NCBI GenBank assembly: GCA_016208165.1
Contig: JACQYL010000051.1
Location: 1-64,000 of the forward strand
DNA length: 64,000 bases
Direction: 5' to 3'
From: Deltaproteobacteria bacterium
GTDB lineage: Bacteria; Desulfobacterota; Desulfarculia; JACQYL01
The translations under genes were made by a program, and so were the position numbers. The notes beneath the pieces are model-generated. The model did not search any database. It was not told the origin of the DNA and worked only from the letters and a program-made list of their open reading frames with translations. Below, piece by piece: positions 38,484 through 46,768 of the stretch (the first letter of the stretch is position 1; each line of letters starts with the position of its first letter).

Positions 38484-38516
38484 CCGTGACGCCCCAGCCA
38501 CCGACGGGCGTCACGG
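38484..38516. repeat. Perfect 11-bp stem-loop
   Basis: CCGTGACGCCC and its exact complement GGGCGTCACGG flank an 11-base loop. It lies 26 bp from the terminator hairpin, which has the same stem and loop lengths. Confidence 0.6.
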
Positions 38517-39065
38517 TTACTCATTCGGACCTGAGACGCGGAGCTTGGAGGACCCATCCTGCCGTTGTCTAATCCAGCCCCAACCTCCAGTAATTTTGTT
38601 TTGAAGGGAGGCCGCAAGAAGAGATGCACGGTCAGTCGAGACATTTGCCGAGCCGAATCGCCAGGCCGACCGTTAAAAGTGCATTTTTTGTGCCATCGAT
38701 GCTATCTGCAACCTATTGATAATACGCATAGTTTTTTTAACTAGAATCAGAAGCTTTTCCGTGTGTGCGATATCGGCCGAATTGCGGCGAACAGTGGCCG
38801 AATCCGACCGCCTCTGGCATCCAAGAAACAGCCGTACCGCCCGGACGAGTGAGATCCCTGTACGGGTCCGTTTCCCCCCGCGGCTAACTTTTAACGAAGC
38901 ATCACCAGCGCTTGCGTTCGAAGGGTCGGAAAGTCAGGGAAGTGAGATCCTCCCGGCAAAAACGCTTTCAAATCGACTCGAGTTATGGCACACTGAGCAC
39001 CTTCGTAGACAAGGACCCATCCCGGGTGTGACTTTGAACATTACCACTCTTGGAGGTAGAGCGAA

Positions 39066-39533
39066 ATGACCTTGAATTCAGCTGAAGGAATCCTTGATTT
39101 CGCTATTGAAAAAGAACAGGACGCCGTTGATTTCTATACGGAACTGGCAGGGAAAGTGGCTGCCCAGCATATGCGTGACCTGCTGCGCAGCTTCGCAAAG
39201 GAAGAGCAGCGCCATAAGGCCAAGCTTCAGGAAGTCAAGAAGGGCGGCATCCACCTTTTTGTGCCCAAGAAGGTGATGGACCTGAAGATAGCGGACTATT
39301 TGCCGGACGCGGATGTGGCCGGCGCAGCAGGGGCGGCGGAAATCGACTATCAGGATGCGCTGATCATAGCCATGAAACGGGAAAAATCGGCGTTCAAACT
39401 GTACAAGGACCTGTCCACCACAACCGAAGATGCCGATTTGAAAGAACTCTTCCTGTCGCTGGCGCAAGAAGAGGCCAAACACAAACTGTTCTTCGAGATC
39501 GAATACGACGAGCACATCTTGACCGACAACTAG
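39066..39533 (+). CDS. Rubrerythrin-like diiron ferritin-family protein
   Basis: A 155-residue four-helix-bundle protein. Paired carboxylate/His iron ligands appear as E..D in FAIEKEQDAVDFYTELA, EEQRH in AKEEQRHKAKL, E in MKREKSAFKLYKDL and EEAKHK near the C-terminus (ExxH motifs). It lacks the C-terminal rubredoxin domain of full rubrerythrins. Such proteins reduce peroxide or store iron in anaerobes. ATG 39066 has GGAGG nine bases upstream. Stands alone. Confidence 0.9.
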   Translation: MTLNSAEGILDFAIEKEQDAVDFYTELAGKVAAQHMRDLLRSFAKEEQRHKAKLQEVKKGGIHLFVPKKVMDLKIADYLPDADVAGAAGAAEIDYQDALIIAMKREKSAFKLYKDLSTTTEDADLKELFLSLAQEEAKHKLFFEIEYDEHILTDN

Positions 39534-40148
39534 CCCTGAGCACCATACGTTCGCGAAATGCGGGATGGGTTGTTCCATCGAGCGTTACATAAGGGCCTCC
39601 GGCCTGTCCTCTGTGATCGGAGCGGCCGAATGTCCGGGGACGTTGAGGTCGTTGGACGGATCGTTCTTGAAGGTTCCCCGTGGTGAATAGGAATACGGCT
39701 ATTCAGGGAAGCAGGAATCCATCAACTTGAAGAAGCGGACAGCGCCGTTTCTCTGCAGGAAGCCTTGCCCGAGGCGTCGGAAGAGGCCCGGATGTTTGCC
39801 CGCGGGCCGGCGAAGGCGGGCGCCTGGAGCCCATGGCATCGTGTTCCAGGGAAAGAAGGCCTGGCAGACTGGTCTTCGAAGGCGCTTAGGGACCCAAATG
39901 GAGTCCTCCAAATGATGCAAGGGCTTCCATGCTGACGTGTCACGGTTGTACGTATCGGAAAGGAGCCGGGTGCGCCTATTACAGAAGGAGCGATCTGGAG
40001 CCTTCCAGGCGATGCCGTCACTATCGTACCGACGCCCGGCCGGGCGCCTCTCAGGAATCCTTCGAGGCGCTTTTCTTGAAGTATAGAACGGTCTTTCCCA
40101 GACCCCGTTGACCCTGCTTTCAGAGGATTTCCCTTTTTCGTTTTTCAC
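39534..40148. other. 615-bp interval, mostly non-coding
   Basis: Apart from the possible small cysteine protein at 39929-40111, I see no gene. A long minus-strand frame across 39699-40262 has arginine- and proline-rich, non-protein-like translation. Confidence 0.4.
39929..40111 (+). CDS. Possible 60-aa cysteine-rich protein
   Basis: A short frame starting MLTCHGCTYRKGAGCAYYRR and continuing to a fourth cysteine in SRRCRHY. The CxxC-x7-C-x13-C spacing and adjacent aromatic residues resemble other small metal-binding proteins in this window. An AAGGG lies eight bases before the ATG. It is short and isolated, so it could be chance. Confidence 0.35.
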   Translation: MLTCHGCTYRKGAGCAYYRRSDLEPSRRCRHYRTDARPGASQESFEALFLKYRTVFPRPR

Positions 40149-40191
40149 TTGAAACTCAGCTACATTCCGCATAAAGTACAAGGATATTGTA
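40149..40191 (+). promoter_or_regulatory. Promoter with overlapping operator for the glutaconyl-CoA operon
   Basis: TTGAAA (40149-40154), a 17-base spacer and TAAAGT (40172-40177) make a reasonable sigma-70 promoter. Immediately after, TACAA-GGATA-TTGTA (40177-40191) is an inverted repeat over the expected start of transcription, a typical repressor position. First gene starts at 40261. Confidence 0.45.
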
Positions 40192-40260
40192 TACAAAAAC
40201 GTTGCGTTTCCCGCCCGATTTCGTATGATCTTAACCAGAAATGTCAAAGAATCGAGCATC

Positions 40261-40671
40261 ATGTCCGAAGACTATTTGAAGGCGTTGAAAAAGAAAACCG
40301 CCCGCACGGCCCAAACCTATTTTGAGGGTTACACAGGCGAACGGCCCTTTGATTTGTGGTCCTCGTTCGACAAGGGTTTGGGTATGGATCTGTCTTTGTT
40401 CATCACGGGGCAGATGTACGCGCGTGAGCGCATTCCACATCAGACGCGCCAGATGGTTGCGGTGGCCGCGCTGACGGCTCTCGAACGCACTGAAGAGTTG
40501 CGGCTGCACTTGCATGCCGCCCTGAACGTGGGCTGTTCGCCCCGAGAATTGGCTGAAGTTATTTTTCAGGTTGGCGTCTATGCAGGTATGCCCGTTGTGA
40601 ACGCCGGTTTGAAAACGCTGAAGTCCCTTCTCGAAGAGCGAGGTGAATGGCCTTTATCCGAAGAGGACTGA
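40261..40671 (+). CDS. Carboxymuconolactone decarboxylase-like protein
   Basis: A 136-residue AhpD-fold protein of the carboxymuconolactone decarboxylase family. The core RQMVAVAALTALERTEELRL, then HLHAALNVGCSPRELAEVIF and QVGVYAGMPVVNAGL match the decarboxylase-like branch. The CxxC pair of AhpD peroxidases is absent, so a redox role is unlikely. The classical substrate (from the aerobic protocatechuate path) makes no sense in an anaerobe; the real substrate is unknown. First gene of the operon with the crotonase, gcdA and lyase-like genes. An ATG twelve codons upstream (40225) is an alternative start. Confidence 0.85.
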   Translation: MSEDYLKALKKKTARTAQTYFEGYTGERPFDLWSSFDKGLGMDLSLFITGQMYARERIPHQTRQMVAVAALTALERTEELRLHLHAALNVGCSPRELAEVIFQVGVYAGMPVVNAGLKTLKSLLEERGEWPLSEED

Positions 40672-40858
40672 GTCCTTTTAACGCTTCGGGTATACTCCGC
40701 GATTACCATGAAACCGGATCTGTTCGGAGAAGCGGACATGGTCTCCGGCCGCTCGGGAGCGAACGCGCTTCCACGGGAGGCTCAGGAGACGAGCTTTCGC
40801 CGGGGGTTCGGTTTGATCCTTTGAACGCAAACCGCGTTTTTTCATGGAGGCTCCCCGC

Positions 40859-42067
40859 ATGCAAGGACCCATGCGATCTGTACGGCAGTTGTGCTTGGAT
40901 GGACTGGACCTGGGGCAAGAGATATGCCACTGGGAAGATGGCGCGTCCTATCTCTATCGTATACCGCTCCGTTTTCGGGGAAAGAATGGAACTCTGATTT
41001 GTTACTCGAATCCTCCGGTGCACCAGGTCGGCAATCCGGGCCTTGATGCCTATTTGAGCGCCCTGGAAGACCTGTCCATGGATCGGGCGGAAATGGATTT
41101 CCTTCTTCTCTATGGCGCCAATGATCCGGTGCATGCCGGGGGCGACTTGAAAGAGTCGCTACGCCGCCTGGAAACGACCCTGGAGCACAGAAGGGAACTC
41201 GAGGCGCGGAACGCGCCTGCGGAGCAAATCGAACTTCTTTTTAAATGGGCGGACGACCGTCTTAAGAAGGGACTGGCCCTATACAGGGGCATGCGCAGCC
41301 TGGCGGAGGGCATGAGAATCGTGGCCGTTTGCGGAGGGGGTTCCCGGTATGGCGGATCGGCCGAGATAGCGCTAATGGCGGACGTGATCGTCGGCGATTC
41401 ACGTTCGGCGATGTGCTTTAGCGAAGCTCAAATCGGATTGATTCCGGGTTGGGCGGGCATGGGTCGCGTCATAACGAAGGCCGGAACGGGTAATGCCGAA
41501 GCCATGGCGCTCACGGCGCGAGAAACATCCTCCCGGGACCTACTGGCCATTGGTATCTATAACGAAGTCGTGGACGTATCGGATCCCCTGCCGCGTATGA
41601 AGAACACGGGCGACCGCGCAAGAGACAAGCAGGACTACATGGAAGCGCTCCAGGCCAACGACGATTCCACAGGCGGGAAGTTGCTGCCCCGGGCTTTCGA
41701 GTTGGCCGTTATTTCCGGCGAGCATATTCCTTTGCCGGCTCCCGGACAACGCAAGATCCTGGCATCGGATGCCGACATAAGGAAGGAAGTGAACCGGCGC
41801 AAGGACCCCCTCCAGTATTCCAACTCGTGGGGTAAAACGCTCAAAGAGGCTGCGTCTCAATTGGAGACACTCGGTCGCCCGCTCGCTCCCCAATCCATCG
41901 AGGCGATGGAGGAGTTGATGAGCGCAGTGGACCAGGCTGCTTTCGAAGAAGATGCGTTCGTCGAGAAAGAGATGCTCGCTGACGCGGCCTTATATAGAGA
42001 TCCTCGTCTTCTTTCAGGCATAGTAGCCACGTTGGAACAAAAAGTGGCGGACTTCAGGGAGGTATGA
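40859..42067 (+). CDS. Large enoyl-CoA hydratase/isomerase-family protein
   Basis: A 402-residue crotonase-fold protein, longer than the usual 260. The CoA/oxyanion region is seen in LLYGANDPVHAGGDLKESL and, after an insert, CGGGSRYGGSAEIALMADVI; the IGLIPGWAGMGRVI loop is also typical. The usual catalytic glutamates are not obvious, so hydratase, hydrolase or lyase activity is open. The C-terminal 130 residues are helical and unassigned. Start ATG 40859 was chosen because GGAGG lies eight bases before it. Its stop is four bases from gcdA, so the two are coupled and probably work on the same dicarboxylyl- or enoyl-CoA. Confidence 0.85.
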   Translation: MQGPMRSVRQLCLDGLDLGQEICHWEDGASYLYRIPLRFRGKNGTLICYSNPPVHQVGNPGLDAYLSALEDLSMDRAEMDFLLLYGANDPVHAGGDLKESLRRLETTLEHRRELEARNAPAEQIELLFKWADDRLKKGLALYRGMRSLAEGMRIVAVCGGGSRYGGSAEIALMADVIVGDSRSAMCFSEAQIGLIPGWAGMGRVITKAGTGNAEAMALTARETSSRDLLAIGIYNEVVDVSDPLPRMKNTGDRARDKQDYMEALQANDDSTGGKLLPRAFELAVISGEHIPLPAPGQRKILASDADIRKEVNRRKDPLQYSNSWGKTLKEAASQLETLGRPLAPQSIEAMEELMSAVDQAAFEEDAFVEKEMLADAALYRDPRLLSGIVATLEQKVADFREV

Positions 42068-42070
42068 TTC

Positions 42071-43804
42071 ATGCGGCAGTATTTTCAGAATATGGCGCCT
42101 ATAGGCAAGCCCCTCAAAGAAAAAGAAATCCGGAAAATGGAAGCGAACGCGGCCCGGATCAAGGAGGTCGAGGCCCAGGTAAACGAAGCCATTGAGAAGG
42201 TCCGGAATGCGGGTCTCCCCGCCGAAAAGATCAGGCAGCGCGGCGAACAAACGGCGTTCGAACGCCTCGAGCAACTGGTGGATCCCGGCACCTGGCTGCC
42301 TATGAACTCACTCTACGATCCCGAATTCAACCAGGAGGGCAGCACCGGCGTCATCAACGGTCTGGGACGGATTTCAGGACGTTATGCTTCCATCATTGCT
42401 TCCGACAACAAAGTGCTGGCGGGCGCCTGGGTTCCCGGCCAAATGGAAAACATTTTTCGGGCGCAAGACATGGCCGAACAACTGCACATCCCTCTGGTGT
42501 GGGTTTTGAACTGTTCAGGCGTCAAACTGACGGAGCAGGAGGAGGTCTATGCCGGAAGACGATCCGGAGGCCGCACCTTTTTCCGCCACGATGAACTGAT
42601 TCAGAAAGGAATTCCGGTCATCTGCGGCATTTTTGGAACCAATCCGGCCGGCGGCGGGTACCACGGCATCAGTCCGTCCATTATTTTCGCCCATGAGAAA
42701 GCCAACATGGCCGTGGGAGGAGGCGGGATCGTAAGTGGAATGAGCCCGAAAGGGTCCTTCGACCTCGAGGGGGCGGAGCAGATCATCCAAGCCACACGCG
42801 CCTTCAAGGAGGAACCTCCGGGAGGAGTCAAAATCCATTACGATCATACGGGGTTTTTCAGAAAGAAATTTGACACGGAAGAAGGCGTACTGAACGCCAT
42901 CAAGCAATGCATGCAAGGCATGCCGCAGTACGATGCCGAATATTTCCGTGTTGACGAGCCGCGGTCTCCCAAATACGCGCCCGGGGAACTCGATTATGTG
43001 GTGGCGTTCAACCAGAAGATGACCTATTCCATCGAGCAGGTTCTGGCGCGCTTCCTGGACAACAGCGACCACATGGAATATCGACCCGACTTTGGTCCCG
43101 AAGTGTACTGCGGGTTGGCTAAAATGGATGGTTTTCCGGTGGGCGTGATTGCCAACCGGCAGGGCTTCCTGCCCAAGGGCTATCCCGAGTATGCACCCTA
43201 TCCCGGCGTAGGCGGCAAGCTTTACCGACAGGGACTGATCAAGATGAACGAACTGGTCACTCTCTGCGGTCGCGATCGAATCCCCATGATCTGGCTCCAG
43301 GACACATCGGGCATCGATGTCGGCGATATTGCCGAGAAAGCCGAACTTTTGGGGCTGGGACAGTCTCTCATCTATTCCATCGAACATTCGCTGGTTCCCA
43401 TGATGTGTGTCGTTCTCCGCAAAGGTACGGCAGCAGCCCACTACATCATGGGAGGCCCGCAGGCTACTCGGAACAACGCCTTTACACTGGGCGCGCCCAC
43501 CACCGAAATCTACGTAATGCACGGCGAGACCGCTTCGGTGGCCGCATTTGCCCGCCGGCTTGTCAAGGAAAAGGACGCTGGAAAGGATCTGAAGCCGGTC
43601 ATAGATAAAATGAACGCATTGGCTCAGCAGTACTATGATCAGTCTCGACCCGTGTACTGCGCCCAGCGAGGATTCGTCGACGAGATCGTTCCCCTCGCCG
43701 GGATGAGGGATTACGCAGTGGGTTTTGTCAGAAGTGCGTACCAGAATCCTCTCAGCGTGTGTCCGCACCACCAGATGCTGCTTCCCCGCTCTATACGCGG
43801 CTGA
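42071..43804 (+). CDS. gcdA: Glutaconyl-CoA decarboxylase alpha subunit (carboxyltransferase)
   Basis: A 577-residue carboxyltransferase that moves CO2 from glutaconyl-CoA to biotin, giving crotonyl-CoA; in the full complex a membrane subunit then releases CO2 and pumps sodium. The N-terminus RQYFQNMAPIGKPLKEKEI, the blocks DNKVLAGAWVPGQ, NCSGVKLTEQEEVYAGRR, GTNPAGGGYHGISPSIIFAH and LRKGTAAAHYIMGGPQ, and the end CPHHQMLLPRSI follow the GcdA of glutamate fermenters closely. The length also matches GcdA better than methylcrotonyl-CoA carboxylase. The beta, gamma and biotin subunits are not here. GGAGG precedes the ATG. Expected role: late step of benzoyl-CoA breakdown after glutaryl-CoA. A methylglutaconyl-type substrate is also possible given the neighbours. 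Confidence 0.9.
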   Translation: MRQYFQNMAPIGKPLKEKEIRKMEANAARIKEVEAQVNEAIEKVRNAGLPAEKIRQRGEQTAFERLEQLVDPGTWLPMNSLYDPEFNQEGSTGVINGLGRISGRYASIIASDNKVLAGAWVPGQMENIFRAQDMAEQLHIPLVWVLNCSGVKLTEQEEVYAGRRSGGRTFFRHDELIQKGIPVICGIFGTNPAGGGYHGISPSIIFAHEKANMAVGGGGIVSGMSPKGSFDLEGAEQIIQATRAFKEEPPGGVKIHYDHTGFFRKKFDTEEGVLNAIKQCMQGMPQYDAEYFRVDEPRSPKYAPGELDYVVAFNQKMTYSIEQVLARFLDNSDHMEYRPDFGPEVYCGLAKMDGFPVGVIANRQGFLPKGYPEYAPYPGVGGKLYRQGLIKMNELVTLCGRDRIPMIWLQDTSGIDVGDIAEKAELLGLGQSLIYSIEHSLVPMMCVVLRKGTAAAHYIMGGPQATRNNAFTLGAPTTEIYVMHGETASVAAFARRLVKEKDAGKDLKPVIDKMNALAQQYYDQSRPVYCAQRGFVDEIVPLAGMRDYAVGFVRSAYQNPLSVCPHHQMLLPRSIRG

Positions 43805-43970
43805 GGGATTCAGCGGCCGAGGTTGTTCCGGGCGCCGCGGGAAACGCTGTCGAAAAGGCCTCCTCGGATTCGTTGACTCAAACCCCGCTTCGAAGAGCGT
43901 TTCGGAGGGGCGAGTCGGAAGTCGTTCGCTGCTGCGGGACGACTTTCGGCAAACCAAAAGGAGTAGGAGA

Positions 43971-45263
43971 ATGCCAGGTAAACGATTACAGCTCCCCAAA
44001 TCCGTCGAGATCGGGGACATTACGGTTCGCGATGGCTTTCAATCTCTTGAACACTATTTTTCCGTCGAGGAAAAAGTACGTCTGACGGAAATGCTCGTGT
44101 CGGCCGGACTCAAACACATCGAGGTTACCAATTTCGGACATCCCAAGTTCCTGCCCCAGTTCAAGGATGCCGAAGACCTGTTGCTGGGCATGTTCAACAG
44201 CGAGAAAATCGGTCCCATGCTTCGGGCCAATGGAGGCGACGTTTGGGTTACCGCGGTGACCATTAATGAGAAGGCCGTGGTGAGGGCCCTGGACTTCAAG
44301 GCCAAGCACGGCGTGGGTGTGGATTACCTTCTCCAGATGGTGTCCACGGATCCGGCCCATCACCAGACGAACTCCGGGATGGCTCTGGATGATTATTGGA
44401 AGATGACCGAAAGATGCACCAAGATGGCCGCCGAACAGGGCATAGGAATGTGCGGAACGGTGAGCACTATCTGGGGCAGTCCCATCGAGGGAAGCCGGGT
44501 GACCGACCTCCGGACGGGCGTCGAGTTTTCGAAGATCTATCTCGATCTAGGGGCGTCCTACATCGAACAGGCGGATCACGACGGTTCCGGAGATCCTCAG
44601 AGGGTCTACGAGTACTTCACCATGATCTTGGATCCCGCGCTCATGGGAAAGTGGGCGGATCCCAAGTATCACCTGGCGCATTTTCACACGAGCCGCGGCA
44701 TGGGGCTCTCGAATGTGCTCGCCGCCCTGATGGCGGGGATCTATCGATTCGAGTCCACATTGAGCGGCATTGGCGGGCAGCCCGCGAATCTGGTCGACGG
44801 ATCCCTGATCCGGGGAACCGGCAAGTACTATCATAAGGAACACCTTCTCAGCGGTCTGGTCGGTACCGAAGACGTGGTCGTGATGCTCGAGAGTATGGGG
44901 GTCAAAACCGGCATAGACGTAAAGAAGCTGCTGGAAACAGGTCGGGTGTTTCGTGACGAGTATCTCCGCATAACTCCGAAACAGATGGACCAAATGCTTC
45001 AGACGGTCCAAACCTTCAGCGGAATCCCAAGGGAACGTCTCCTGGGCCTCGGAGAGGGCAAAGAATCGGTGGACGGACTGGCGGAGGAGGCTCTGAAGCA
45101 CGTGGCGCAGCCGGAAGAGGACGTGCAGCTGGTGAAAGATAATCTGGAATTGCTTTTTCACTCTCTGGATATCTATGTTCGCACGGGAAGCTGGGGTGTT
45201 TCCCGGGCGGAAACGCTCGTGTCCGGAGTACCTCCGGCTCCCCCGTTAGCTCACTTGCTGTAA
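43971..45263 (+). CDS. HMG-CoA lyase-like (DRE-TIM) protein, catalytic Cys absent
   Basis: A 430-residue HMGL-like TIM-barrel protein. It opens GDITVRDGFQSLEHYFSVEE with the R-D-G metal/substrate motif, and the metal-binding HxH is in LAHFHTSRGMGLSN. In true HMG-CoA lyases the later signature has a catalytic cysteine (GLGGCP); here the same place reads SGIGGQPANLVDG, with Gln instead. The C-terminus is about 120 residues longer than in HMG-CoA lyase. A different cleavage or aldol reaction on an acyl-CoA is therefore likely. ATG 43971 has a strong AAGGAG/AGGAG site. Last gene of the operon; it ends 23 bp from the convergent kinase gene. Confidence 0.85.
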   Translation: MPGKRLQLPKSVEIGDITVRDGFQSLEHYFSVEEKVRLTEMLVSAGLKHIEVTNFGHPKFLPQFKDAEDLLLGMFNSEKIGPMLRANGGDVWVTAVTINEKAVVRALDFKAKHGVGVDYLLQMVSTDPAHHQTNSGMALDDYWKMTERCTKMAAEQGIGMCGTVSTIWGSPIEGSRVTDLRTGVEFSKIYLDLGASYIEQADHDGSGDPQRVYEYFTMILDPALMGKWADPKYHLAHFHTSRGMGLSNVLAALMAGIYRFESTLSGIGGQPANLVDGSLIRGTGKYYHKEHLLSGLVGTEDVVVMLESMGVKTGIDVKKLLETGRVFRDEYLRITPKQMDQMLQTVQTFSGIPRERLLGLGEGKESVDGLAEEALKHVAQPEEDVQLVKDNLELLFHSLDIYVRTGSWGVSRAETLVSGVPPAPPLAHLL

Positions 45264-45286
45264 CAGAAGGAGTAGAAGGGCTCGGC

Positions 45287-46768
45287 TCAGGTGGCCTGGT
45301 GGAGGGGGAGTTGAAAACGGAAGGTGGTTCCCCGGCCGGTGGTGCTTTCCACGGAGATGGATCCTCCGTGAAGTTCCACGATGCGTTTGGTTATGGCCAG
45401 CCCAAGGCCGACCCTTCCCTCTTTGACGTCGGCACAATGACTTCGATGATGGAACCGGTCAAAGATGTGGGGTAAATCTTCTTCGGAAATTCCGTAGCCC
45501 GAGTCCTGAACCCTGATGGCGACTTTGTCTTGCTCTCGGGTCAGCATGAGTTGAATCAGCCCCTTTTCCGGGGTGCACCGAATGGCGTTCTCCAAAAGGT
45601 TTTCCAACACACGTTCGATAAGCGCAATATCGGCGTCGACGACAGGGAGATCTTGTTCGATCTCCACCTGCAATCGAATCTGCTTTTCCTTGGCGGTCAG
45701 ATCGAATTTCTGAATGACGTCATGCGCGAGTTCCATAATATTGAAAGGTTCCCGGTGCATGACGGCTTCGTCGGCTTCTAGCTTCGCGAGTTCGAAAAGC
45801 TCCTTGACCAATGTGCTCAGCCAGTGGCAATGCTTATTTGCGATTTCGAGATATCGCTTGCGCTCTTTTGGATCGAGCTGCTGATCCTTGAGCAACAGAG
45901 TCTCGATATACCCCTGCAGGTTTGCGAGGGGAGTTCGAAGATCGTGGGAAACATTGGCGATCAGCTCTCTTCGCTTTGCGTCCAATCGGGTGATCTTTCC
46001 GATTTGGTACTCGATCCGGGCCACCATCCGTCTGAAATCCGCATCCAGTCGGTCGATTTCATCACCGCTCCGTTTACCTTGCATGGGAACCGCTGTGGTA
46101 TGATCTTCCGCAGGTCCCTCGCCGTAGGAATCCATCGCGGCCGCCAAACGCCTGAGTCTTCGGGTCAACAATCCAAAAAACAACAGGCCTGCTGCAAAGG
46201 TAAACAACAGACTGGCGAGGATCCACCAGGCCGTCAATTTGAGTATGTAGCTTCCTTTCAGTTTCTCTACGACGCTGTCGTAACCCTCTCCACTCAGAAT
46301 AACGTATAAGTATCCGAGAAGTTGGTCGTTCTTCGTAACGCGCGCCGCGCTGAAGGCTTTTTTCCCTTTCAGGCTGCGCGGGTCGTCGCCTAACAGAGGC
46401 GCTCTTGTCCTACCATGTATCCATTGCATTATCGGCTGAATATCGACAACCCGGCGCTTGACTCTGCCGGAAGGGGCCGAAAACGCCAAAACGTTTCCGT
46501 CGGGATCGAGGAGATACAGCTCGATGCTGGGATTGACCAGCATCAGCATGTGGAAGATCTCTTTCAAGGCGTCCCCATTGATGCGGCCGTCCTTGATCAG
46601 ATCCGTATTTTCGGCGATCTGCCTTGCCAGATCGCGATTCAGCTTCTGATTCACCTCCTGCTGATACATCTCCGTGGAGTACTGCGTTACGATGAGAACC
46701 GACAGGCCGATTAAGCCGAACAGGAGGAGCAGCACGATGGCGAGTTTAGAATATAATGTCTTAAACAT
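45287..46768 (-). CDS. Two-component sensor histidine kinase
   Basis: A 493-residue membrane kinase. Two transmembrane helices (about 8-28 and 181-201) flank a periplasmic sensor of about 150 residues of PhoQ/CZB-unlike, unassigned type. HAMP follows (202-255), then HisKA with His275 in ANVSHDLRTPLANLQGY, and a complete ATPase: N box ENLLENAIRCTP, G1 VQDSGYGIS, F box IFDRFHHRS and G2 GRVGLGLAI. Its ATG overlaps the last eight bases of the response regulator gene, so they are one operon. Position between the glutaconyl operon and bam genes suggests a role in sensing aromatic or acid substrates, but that is inference. Confidence 0.93.
   Translation of the reverse strand: MFKTLYSKLAIVLLLLFGLIGLSVLIVTQYSTEMYQQEVNQKLNRDLARQIAENTDLIKDGRINGDALKEIFHMLMLVNPSIELYLLDPDGNVLAFSAPSGRVKRRVVDIQPIMQWIHGRTRAPLLGDDPRSLKGKKAFSAARVTKNDQLLGYLYVILSGEGYDSVVEKLKGSYILKLTAWWILASLLFTFAAGLLFFGLLTRRLRRLAAAMDSYGEGPAEDHTTAVPMQGKRSGDEIDRLDADFRRMVARIEYQIGKITRLDAKRRELIANVSHDLRTPLANLQGYIETLLLKDQQLDPKERKRYLEIANKHCHWLSTLVKELFELAKLEADEAVMHREPFNIMELAHDVIQKFDLTAKEKQIRLQVEIEQDLPVVDADIALIERVLENLLENAIRCTPEKGLIQLMLTREQDKVAIRVQDSGYGISEEDLPHIFDRFHHRSHCADVKEGRVGLGLAITKRIVELHGGSISVESTTGRGTTFRFQLPLHQAT

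Larger units (their letters stand above)
38416..38711 (-). ncRNA. Candidate small RNA with intrinsic terminator
   Basis: Proposed from three features on the minus strand inside a gene-free stretch: a -10-like TATTAT (38724-38719), a perfect 11-bp hairpin (38516-38484), and a hairpin followed by a T-run (38457-38418). There is no coding sequence upstream that this terminator could serve. Ends are estimates; no family was recognised. Confidence 0.3.
38146..39065. other. 920-bp gene-free region with structured elements
   Basis: Lies between divergent genes (secreted protein, minus; ferritin-like, plus). No reading frame looks genuine, including a plus-strand frame at 38716-39069. It holds two strong 11-bp-stem hairpins at 38425-38516 and an AT-rich, promoter-like patch at about 38690-38755. 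Confidence 0.5.

Noticed and set aside
38716-39069. 117-codon plus-strand frame ending in the ferritin start codon
   Set aside because: No family features or ribosome site; the overlap with the next ATG is likely chance.
39699-40262. 187-codon minus-strand frame
   Set aside because: Composition is not protein-like, no ribosome site, and it crosses the probable promoter of the glutaconyl operon.
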